From: CAJQQY01 sp964352225
GTDB lineage: Bacteria; Bacteroidota; Bacteroidia; Chitinophagales; Saprospiraceae
Length of the DNA stretch: 29,628 nucleotides
Direction: 5' to 3'
NCBI GenBank assembly: GCA_964352225.1
Contig: CAYGRM010000032.1
Location: 1-29,628 of the forward strand
Below, piece by piece: positions 8,401-15,900 of the stretch (positions within the stretch are counted from its first letter, which is position 1; the number at the start of each line of letters is the position of its first letter). The notes beneath the pieces are model-generated. The model searched no databases. It was not told where the DNA came from and saw nothing but the letters and a program-made list of their open reading frames with translations. The translations under genes and the position numbers were made by a program.

Positions 8401-11400
8401 CTTGTAGCACTCTTAAATTCACAAAATGACATCACCTGTCATAGCATGAATGATGGATGGGCAATTATTGATGGAGCAGGAGGTACTAATTCAGGAGGTT
8501 ATACTTATAGTATCAATAACGAACCATTTTCAAATAATAATTCTTTTTTTAATTTAACGCCGGGTTCACATGAAGTGAAAGTTAGGGACGACCATGATTG
8601 TGAGGCAACTATTTCTATTGTCATTTTAGAGCCAGATGAATTACTTTCTTTTGTCAATAGTCAAACTTCAATTGATTGTAATGGCAGTAATAATGGATCG
8701 GTCGTAGTTGGATCTTCGGGAGGAACATCTCCTTTTACTTACTCTTTTAATGGAGAACCTTACACGAGTAATAATGTGTTTGATAATTTAATAGCAGGTA
8801 CTTACTCTGTAACTACGAATGATGTAAATTCATGTGAACACACATTTAATGTAACGGTTACAGAGCCTCCTGTTTTGGAAATGACCGTTGCAGCTCAAGC
8901 AGACATAACTTGTTTTGGAGAAAATAATGGGATGATAGAAATATCAGGACAAGGAGGAACAGGTAACTTACAATATCAAATAGATAATCAAGGATTTCAA
9001 AATGATCCTATGTTCAATAATCTTTCTAGTGGAACTCACACGCTAGAGGTTATTGATGATAATGGTTGTATTTCATCGACATCAATAGAAATTTTAGAAC
9101 CTCAAGAGCTCGTAATTGAGTTGACCAATCAAATGAATGCTACGTGTTACGATCCAACTGGAGCGATAACTATAAACGTTTCTGGTGGAGTAGGTACCTC
9201 AACTATTAATTTGAATGGAAATACTGTCAATGGAAATACAGCGACTTTCGAAAATTTAGGGATAGGTACTTATACCATTTCTGTTACGGATGATAATGAT
9301 TGTTTGATGACTTCTGGATTAGAGATAACTGGCGATTCGCCAGTTGAATTAGAAATTACCAATACTCAAAATATTAACTGTTTTGGAGAAAATAACGGAA
9401 TGATCGAAGTTCAATCATTTGGAGGGTCAGGAAATTACACCTATACTTTGAATGGTGTTGATCAAGGGAATAACAATACATTTACAAATTTAGAAGGAGG
9501 TAATTATTTAATAGGAAGTACAGATGATTCAGGTTGTTCGATAGTGACAGAGGTGACGATTTCAGAACCAATCGCAATGACTGTTGAGTTGTTGGAACAA
9601 ACGAACGTTACTTGTTTTGGAGAAAATAATGGAAGTCTACAAGTTGTAGCTGCAGGTGGTGTTGAAAATTTCCAATATACTAATGGAATAGAAATGAACA
9701 CAACAGGTATTTTCAATAACCTTGCCCCGGGGACTTATCAGCTATTTGTGACTGATGGAAATAATTGTCAGACAATGATTGAATCAACGATTGACGAGCC
9801 AGCAGAATTGACCGCAAATATTTCTACTCAACAATCCATTGCTTGTTTTGGAGAAAATAATGGATCCGTTTCTTTAGCATCAAATGGTGGAACAGGAACA
9901 ATTACTTTTACGCTAAATGGAGTATCAAATTCCACCGGTGAATTTTCCAATTTGTCAGGAGGGAATTATAGCATTGGAATATCAGACGACAATGGATGTG
10001 AGGCAATAGTAGAACTTGAAATTGACGAACCAACGGAACTAACCGCAAGTATTTCTACTCAACAATCAGTAGCTTGTTTTGGGGAAAATAATGGTTCCGT
10101 CTCGTTAGCATCAAACGGTGGAATAGGAATAATTACTTACACGTTAAATGGGACTTCTAATTCGACAGGTGAATTTTCTGATTTAGCAGGAGGAACTTAT
10201 ACGGTTGGATTAGCAGATGAAAATGGTTGTGAAACAACTCTGGAATTTGAAATCAATGAACCTACGGAATTAAATATTGAATTAGAAAGTGTTAATCAAG
10301 CCGCCTGTGCAGGTCAAGAAGGAGCGATAGCGGTTAGTGCAAATGGTGGAACCGGCGATTATGAATTTTCTCTAAATAACTTATCAAACTCAACTGGAAA
10401 TTTTGTTGACCTACTTGGTGGAATCTACCTGGTTCAAGTAACAGATGGAAACGGATGTACCGCAATTTTAGAAGTTGATGTAAACGAGCCTAATTCGCTA
10501 AGTGCTTCAATTTTACAAATTCAAAATATTGACTGTAATGGAACAACTAATGGAAGTGTTCAGTTAGAAGGCCAAGGAGGAACGGGAATGTTGACGTACA
10601 CTTTAGGATCTGAAACTAATTCAACGGGTTATTTCGAAAATTTAGCAGGAGGGAATTATTTCGTTATCGTAGAGGATGAAAATAATTGTACTTCTCAAAT
10701 TGACATAGCAATAACTGAACCCGATGCCATCGTGGTTGACTTACTATTTGTTACGGAAGTAAATTGTTACGGAGGAACTGATGGTCAAATTAATTTATCC
10801 TCATCAGGAGGAACAGGAACGTTGACGTATATTTTAGGAACAGAAATGAACACTACGGGTGTTTTCGAAAATTTGCCAAGTGGAACTTATGAGATAGTGA
10901 TGGAGGATGAAAATGGTTGTACAGAAACAACTTCAATTAATGTGGCTGAACCGATCGAATTAGAAATAGAAGTATTGAATAACCTAGCTGCAAGTTGTGG
11001 GTTAAGTACCGGTTCGATTGAAGTTCAAGGAATGAATGGGATTGGAGGTTATACTTATCAATTAAATAATGAAACGAACGCTACGGGCGTTTTTGAAAAT
11101 TTACCTCCAGGAGATTATGAAATAGTATTAATAGATAATAATGGATGTGAGACGTCGATGATGATTACGATTTTTGAAGAGGATAATATTTCCATTGAAA
11201 ATATGGATGCAATAGATATTGATTGTTTTGGAAATGAGAATGGAAGTATAACTGTTCTCGCGACAAGTCCAGCAGGAAATATTTCTTACGAGTTAAATGG
11301 AATAATCAATGCAACTGGAATTTTTGAAAATCTACCTTCTGGAAATTATGAAGTGATTGTTTCAGATGGAAATGAATGTACAGAAATTCTTTTATTTGAA

Positions 11401-12153
11401 ATTGTCGAACCTTTATCAATGAATATAACAAGTGAGATTACTACTTCAATTAATTGCTTTGGTGATGTTGGAGAAATTTTAGTTCAAGCATCTGGCGCAA
11501 CTGGTGGTTTCAATTATACCTTAAATGGAGAGACCAATGCAACTGGAGTTTTCCAAGATTTATCTGCAGGTATATTTGAAATAGAGATCATCGATGCCAA
11601 TGGCTGTTCTGCCATGGAAACTATCGAATTGGTTGAGCCGAATCAATTATTTGCGACGGTTGATCAAACAACGGTGGACATGGGAATTGGAGATGGAACA
11701 GTTATTTTAGCAGGTAATGGAGGAACGGGTACTCTACTTTATTCTATTGATGGACAAAATTTCCAACCTGATGGTTTATTTATTGAACTCCCTGCTGGCG
11801 ATTATGTCGGATCAGTTTTAGATGAGAATGGATGTATTTCTACGATTACATTTACTATCTTTTTGGAAACTGCGATTCAGAATCCAGCAGAAGGAATTAG
11901 AAAAATTGAAGTTTCGCCAAATCCATTTTCTGAACAATTGTTTTTAAATATAGAACTGGAAACCTCGCAAGATTTAGAACTGACCTTGTGGACTATTTCA
12001 GGAGTTCAAGTTTTTCAAAAAACAATACATTTCCAAAATGGAAATTCAAGAATTGACTTAGCGGTAAATGAACAGTTAGCCGCTGGCGCTTATTTCTTGA
12101 ACGTAGAAAATAGCAATGGTTCCATCGGACATTTCAAATTGATCAAGCAATAA
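5413..12153 (+). CDS. giant secreted subtilase with 16 SprB repeats and T9SS sorting domain
   Basis: 2246 residues. Signal peptide 1-22 (ends VFSQ); N-terminal prodomain-like region about 24-205; S8 subtilase domain about 206-500 with Asp237 (LADDGG), His261 (GGTHGD), oxyanion Asn354 (SAGN) and Ser441 (GGGTSAASPS), all present, so it should be an active serine protease. It resembles KP-43-type subtilases, including the following jelly-roll domain (about 510-635). An Ig-like domain follows (636-728), a fibronectin III-like domain (729-812), a Cys-rich domain with DSYGDGICCGYGQGSY (815-915), sixteen SprB repeats of about 77 residues (919-2156), and a T9SS type A sorting domain (2163-2246, starting IRKIEVSPNPF and ending FKLIKQ). 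It is expected to cross the outer membrane by T9SS and be attached or released. The start ATG at 5413 directly begins a good signal peptide. Roles in adhesion, gliding or degradation are inferred. Confidence 0.95.
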   Translation: MKKYTKLTLLVICVFLTNLVFSQKDFNLHLHAGEISQAQFLKPSEVNAQTLRANQFGADYFVMVQFDHHLSPVEKSKLKLQGIELQDYIPNYAYIAKVSQSAKLENSIVKFVIPFRPTYKYSIGLVKNIIPIHAIKGNEVRLNVMKFDGVSMDDFLSTLRIRSYDPEMISERMVIVQTELTKLAELASISVVKYIEPVHPDPVKEGLRGRSVQRINMISKGPGDGYDGEGVVLGLADDGGVSHVDFKGRLTDNTANEGGTHGDMTAGLAVGGGNINPLGMGMATGSYLYLYDFNSSFNNPPVTDAIDNFNNQGQVISSTSYSESSGAQYTERSNFVDNQIYNNDQLLHFFSAGNSSSSNSSPVYGGIEATSGGYFGNITGGTKAAKNTIAVANMLYNDERVGSSSRGPTADGRVKPDISAHGNGNLSLDPNNQYGAGGGTSAASPSTAGTVAMLYDAYRDMNGGANPNGGLIKATILNTADDIGRPGPDYEHGWGRIHAGNAYEVLSNNQYLMSSISNNGSNTHTVTVPSGTKEVKVMVLWVDPAGSANASIALINDLNITMTTPSGQTYNPWILGLDPTLASLEADAVRGIDDRNNMEQVSLENPAAGDYAINVSGFDIPQGPQEYSLVYHFIQDEITVTYPNGDGEPMVPGVEEPLRWDAFGNSGNFTVEYSIDNGASWTTISNSVPGGDRYLNWTPPISPTGNAKIRVSRSGQSDESDTGFTIIDEPDFTIAGSGNNEAIISWDAVPGATSYDIYKLGDKYMEVIGTTTSTSYTLQNLVLGESNWYSVRATDAGNNIIGRRAYAKEYRYYICHVNISVNILTDNYPGETSWSIFDDSGNEIVTGGGYSEQATNYSDIVCVPYGCMDFVIYDSYGDGICCGYGQGSYEVVGPAGEILASGGQFGSSETTNFCLQSAPLVLELTSQTNVLCNGGNDGTITVQGSGGFGNYTYSINGGNAQTSNVFTDLPAGTHVVTLDDGNSTISMDVVVTEPDVLVALLNSQNDITCHSMNDGWAIIDGAGGTNSGGYTYSINNEPFSNNNSFFNLTPGSHEVKVRDDHDCEATISIVILEPDELLSFVNSQTSIDCNGSNNGSVVVGSSGGTSPFTYSFNGEPYTSNNVFDNLIAGTYSVTTNDVNSCEHTFNVTVTEPPVLEMTVAAQADITCFGENNGMIEISGQGGTGNLQYQIDNQGFQNDPMFNNLSSGTHTLEVIDDNGCISSTSIEILEPQELVIELTNQMNATCYDPTGAITINVSGGVGTSTINLNGNTVNGNTATFENLGIGTYTISVTDDNDCLMTSGLEITGDSPVELEITNTQNINCFGENNGMIEVQSFGGSGNYTYTLNGVDQGNNNTFTNLEGGNYLIGSTDDSGCSIVTEVTISEPIAMTVELLEQTNVTCFGENNGSLQVVAAGGVENFQYTNGIEMNTTGIFNNLAPGTYQLFVTDGNNCQTMIESTIDEPAELTANISTQQSIACFGENNGSVSLASNGGTGTITFTLNGVSNSTGEFSNLSGGNYSIGISDDNGCEAIVELEIDEPTELTASISTQQSVACFGENNGSVSLASNGGIGIITYTLNGTSNSTGEFSDLAGGTYTVGLADENGCETTLEFEINEPTELNIELESVNQAACAGQEGAIAVSANGGTGDYEFSLNNLSNSTGNFVDLLGGIYLVQVTDGNGCTAILEVDVNEPNSLSASILQIQNIDCNGTTNGSVQLEGQGGTGMLTYTLGSETNSTGYFENLAGGNYFVIVEDENNCTSQIDIAITEPDAIVVDLLFVTEVNCYGGTDGQINLSSSGGTGTLTYILGTEMNTTGVFENLPSGTYEIVMEDENGCTETTSINVAEPIELEIEVLNNLAASCGLSTGSIEVQGMNGIGGYTYQLNNETNATGVFENLPPGDYEIVLIDNNGCETSMMITIFEEDNISIENMDAIDIDCFGNENGSITVLATSPAGNISYELNGIINATGIFENLPSGNYEVIVSDGNECTEILLFEIVEPLSMNITSEITTSINCFGDVGEILVQASGATGGFNYTLNGETNATGVFQDLSAGIFEIEIIDANGCSAMETIELVEPNQLFATVDQTTVDMGIGDGTVILAGNGGTGTLLYSIDGQNFQPDGLFIELPAGDYVGSVLDENGCISTITFTIFLETAIQNPAEGIRKIEVSPNPFSEQLFLNIELETSQDLELTLWTISGVQVFQKTIHFQNGNSRIDLAVNEQLAAGAYFLNVENSNGSIGHFKLIKQ
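8164..11880 (+). repeat. array of 16 SprB-type protein repeats (about 231 bp each)
   Basis: In-frame coding repeats of the giant subtilase. Each unit has a first Cys in a C-x-G-x-N-x-G context, a GG-x-G turn, a tyrosine or phenylalanine strand (YTYSING), the segment F-x-NL-x-x-GTY, and a second Cys in DDNGC, and ends near EP. Units 8 (from 9805) and 9 (from 10036) are nearly identical and exactly 231 bp apart, which suggests recent duplication. Unit 1 lacks the second Cys and unit 16 lacks the first. Confidence 0.9.
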
Positions 12154-12159
12154 GGAAAG

Positions 12160-12191
12160 CGTTAAACGTTTTACGATGGACGTTAAACGTT
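12160..12191. repeat. short direct repeat cgttaaacgtt x2 after the subtilase stop codon
   Basis: The 11-mer cgttaaacgtt occurs at 12160-12170 and again at 12181-12191, 21 bases apart, between the stop codon (12151-12153) and the terminator. Each word is itself almost palindromic. Confidence 0.6.
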
Positions 12192-12197
12192 CGAAAA

Positions 12198-12244
12198 AGA
12201 CTGCGGAATACTAATTTGAAATTGGTGTTTCGCAGTCTTTTTTT
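12198..12244 (+). terminator. intrinsic terminator of the giant subtilase gene
   Basis: The left arm beginning agactgcg (12199-12206) pairs with cgcagtct (12231-12238); the stem extends inward through tactaattt/gaaattggtg with a few G-U pairs. The right arm runs into a tract of seven T. Confidence 0.85.
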
Positions 12245-12565
12245 GAGGAAAATGGAAACTAGTCTATGGTAAGTGAAATTAATCATCACATTTCCATTTT
12301 TGCGAAATTTCAATCTGATCCTTTGCTTAGTGTTAAATTTTTTTGTAAGAAAATGGAATCAAATTAAGCAAAGCTGTGTTGGATGAATTTTTCACATCTT
12401 TATAAAAACGATAAGCAGTTATGATTTTATTAAAAAATATGAAATTCAACAGGTGGGTTTAGATCATCACGTAGAATTATGGATTCCTTCAGGAGAATTG
12501 GAAGACATGAATAATAATATTATTGGAAAAATAGAATTGATTAGTTCATTTCAAAAATAGCCAAA
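12245..12565. other. intergenic stretch containing a possible gene remnant
   Basis: Apart from the ORF fragment at 12387-12560, these bases contain only a 33-codon ATG ORF (from about 12266, starting MVSEINHHISIFAKF) in another frame, of uncertain meaning. No promoter or hairpin stands out. See the separate entry for the fragment. Confidence 0.35.
12387..12560 (+). pseudogene. probable remnant or unusual-start ORF upstream of the conserved 115-aa gene
   Basis: This open frame of 57 codons ends TAG at 12558-12560, five bases before the next gene's ATG. Its C-terminal part (VGLDHHVELWIPSGELEDMN, then NIIGKIELISSFQK) looks like a real folded protein end rather than random translation, but there is no ATG before the Met in LEDMN and the upstream frame closes with TGA at 12384. 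A different frame (MNFSHLYKNDKQL) ends TGA where this one becomes protein-like, which would fit a frameshift. Alternatives are a GTG start (VGLDHH) or a chance ORF. The tight spacing to the next gene suggests the two once formed a unit. Confidence 0.35.
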
Positions 12566-12913
12566 ATGAGATCTAGAATTATGTATATCGAATTGAAAGA
12601 GTCGAATAAAACCTTAGATAGCGGTGCTCTTTCAAATTTAGCAAGGATTGGAAAAGTTACATTTTCTAAAACAGGAAAAACCATCTATTATGATGGAAAA
12701 ACTTTTGAATCATTAAAAGGAAGAGGCTTTAAAGCGAATTATTTGGACATTGAAGCGGATAAAAAATATTGGATTTCAGGTTGTCGAAAAGATGGTTTAG
12801 ATAGACTTTATAATGAAAGGGTGCCTATTGAGATTGATGAGGATGTGCGAGAAGAATATTGGTTGGACATAAGAAATCTACCAAGTCAAGTGATGAAATC
12901 AAGAATAAATTAA
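12566..12913 (+). CDS. conserved hypothetical protein, about 110 aa
   Basis: A 115-residue soluble protein. The pattern ARIGKVTFSKTGKTIYYDGK, then LKGRGFKANYLDIE, KYWISGCRKDG and IDEDVREEYWLDIR is one I know from a widespread family of about 110 residues. Members are sometimes labelled 1-deoxy-D-xylulose-5-phosphate synthase in databases, which is plainly wrong for a protein this short. Function unknown. The start could be the ATG at 12566 or the in-frame ATG at 12581 (MYIELKE), and the latter agrees better with the family N-terminus. It is followed by a strong bidirectional terminator and converges on the barrel-Ig gene. Confidence 0.85.
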   Translation: MRSRIMYIELKESNKTLDSGALSNLARIGKVTFSKTGKTIYYDGKTFESLKGRGFKANYLDIEADKKYWISGCRKDGLDRLYNERVPIEIDEDVREEYWLDIRNLPSQVMKSRIN

Positions 12914-12920
12914 AATCAAA

Positions 12921-12966
12921 AAAAAACAAAAGCCTTGGTGGAATTAATCCCACCAAGGCTTTTTTA
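12921..12966. terminator. bidirectional intrinsic terminator between convergent genes
   Basis: The perfect stem aaaagccttggtgg (12928-12941) with ccaccaaggctttt (12950-12963) has an 8-base loop and is flanked by an A-run on the left and a T-run on the right, so it can terminate both the gene ending at 12913 and the minus-strand gene ending at 12985. Confidence 0.9.
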
Positions 12967-12984
12967 TAACAGTATAATTACATT

Positions 12985-15900
12985 TTAATAAGTGTGCTCT
13001 TTTGTATCCGTTCCTCCACTATTCGTTGCAGTAATATTTACCCCGTTCGTTGCTCCATTCGCTAAGCTAATCGACACTTGGAAGACTCCTGATCGAGTAT
13101 TAAAGGTGAAGTCAGTTATCTCATTACCATTATGCATAATCTTAATCTGATCCTTTTTCGAAATGTTTTTGATATTACCAATAATGGTACTTCCAGAAAT
13201 ATTTGGATTAAACGGATTTGCCGTAGGCGTTGAAACTGAAGTAAGCGTAATCACAGGTTTGCTTTCCTGAGCAACTCTAGGACTGTAGTTTAAAGTAGTC
13301 TCTGCTGAAGTAGATCCACCAGTATTGGTTGCCTTGATAATGAATTTATTTGTTCCATTTTTTAAAGTAACAGGAATGGAAACTTCCTTGGTTCGTAAGT
13401 TGAAACTAAAGTCAGCAAAGTTCTTTTCGTTAAAAGTCACTTTAATTTGATCCTTCTTCGTCACGTTAGTAACCGTTGCTTTGACCGTAGTTTCTTGAGC
13501 CTTTGCTTTTTTACCAGAACGTTTTGGATTAGTGAATTTAATGATCGGTTTTGCAACCGCAACTACTTTCTTTTTAAATGTAACAATCACCTGATCACTA
13601 TCATTTCCATCTCGATTTTGTGCAGATATTTTGATCGTATTTTTGCCGTCATTTAATGTTACTTGCGCAGAAAATTGACTTCTTTGCAAAGTAAAATCGT
13701 TTATCCGTTTTCCATTAAGTAGGAAGGTTACATCATTTTTACTGCTTATGTTTTGAATGGTAGCTGTTACCGCAGCCATTTCTCGTAGAGCAGTAGAGTT
13801 GTTTTTAGGCGAACTAATCTTTACCGTTGGTAAAACTTTAGGCGCATTATAATTCACCCTAACACTTTCAGAATCAGAACCATCCGCTGTAGTAGCTTTG
13901 ATCGTAATCGTATTTGTTCCTTCTTTCAGAGAGACATCGGCAGTCAATATTTGAGAAGAAATACTGTAAGAAAAGTTACTAGTATTACTTCCATTGAAGG
14001 TGAATTGAATATCATTTTTACTATTTACATTCAAAATTTTTGCTTTGACCGTTGCAGTCTTTGAACTAGTAGTCGAATTATTATTAGGTTGTGTTATTTC
14101 CACAGTTGGTGGATTTTTAGCAACAACATAATTCACTCGTACTGTTTCAGTATCAGAACCATCTGCCGTAGTGGCTTTGATTGTAATGGTATTATTTCCT
14201 TCGTTCAAAGAGACATTAGCGGTAAATATTTTGGAAGAAGTACTGTAAGAAAAATTACTTGTGTTACTTCCATTGAATGTGAAATTAATATCATTCTTAC
14301 TATTCACATTTAAAATTTTGGCGTTTACCACCGCAGTTTTAGTATCTGTAGTTGCATTGTTAGCAGGCTGAGTGATGTCAACCGTTGGCGGATTACTTGG
14401 AGCACTATATCTGATATTGACACTTGCTTCATCCGTTCCGTCATCATTTTTTCCAAAAACAGAAATAGTATTATTTCCATTCTGCAAATTAATATTAGCC
14501 GTTACAACTTTTGAAACTGGGCTAAAATCAAAATCACCAAGACTACTTCCATTCACTTTTACGGTGATATCACTTTTCTTTTGAACGTTAATCACTCGTG
14601 CATTTAAGTTAGTCGTTGCGGACGAACTTGTACTATTATTCGTTGGATTATTGATGGTCACTTCCGGTGGATTTGAAGTAGATAATTCACAATTTTTATT
14701 AGCAGTATCTTCATCATTTCCTACATCATTAAATGCTTTGATGCTGATTAAATTATTTCCATTGTCCAAGGTTAGTGTACTACTCTTAAACACTTTAGTA
14801 TTTAAATCAAAAGTAAAATCTGTTCGCTGATTTCCATTGATACTAAAAATAATATCACTCTCCTGTGCCACATTTAAAACGGTAGCCACCACAGTCGTTC
14901 GGCAAAGTTGGGCGTTCGGATCCATTGGATTAGATGTGCCAGCACTTACACTTGTAATCGTTACCACCGGAGGATCCATGGTAGGAGTACTAGTTCTATT
15001 GTAGACGATAGTTACCTCATCTTGTGCTTCGCCCGCTTGATTGTAACCTTTTACTTGAATGATATTTTGACCTTCTCGCAAATTCGCAGATGAATTAAAT
15101 CTACCTGTTCGAGAGTCGAAACTGAATGAGCTTTGTTGGCTTCCATTTACATAAAAACGTACATCATTTTTAGTGGTAACATTTTCCAAAACTGCATTTA
15201 TCGTAGCTCTATCATTAGTCACTTCAGAGTAATTCTGAGTTGGTTGAGTAATATTTACTCGAGGAGGTTCCTGAGTTGGTGTATTATTTCTGTAAATGAT
15301 GGTTGCCTCATCTTGGTCGCTACCAGCTTCATTAGAACCTTTTACGATAACTTCGTTTCGGCCATCCACTAAACTTATATCTACACTAAATCTACCTGTG
15401 CGAGAATCATAATCAAATAAACTTCGCTCCAGTCCATTCACGTAAAATCGTACATCATTTTTGCTGGTGACATTTTCCAAAATAGCACGAACCGAAAAAT
15501 TTCGTAAATCAGTTTCAAAAGGAGAACGGGCAGGTGAAGTAATATTCACTCGTGGTAAGTCTGCTTTTTTCTCATAAAAAATAACTACGTTATCACGAGC
15601 ACTACCAGTTTGATTTCTACCGATGATTTCGATTTCGTTTCTTCCTTCGTTCAATCTAAGGTTAGCAGAGAATTGATCTCGGCGGCTATCATAATTGAAG
15701 TTGTAATCATTTCGACCATTTACTCGGTACTCAATATCATTTTTACCATTCACATATCTGATATTAGCTTGGATGGTAAAATCCTGATTTTCAGAAGTAT
15801 ATCGATCACTTCCGGGATTTGTAATATTCACTTGTGGTGCATAGGTGTTATTCACTATTGGAGGATTTGATCCACCATCACCATAATAGATAATTACAGT

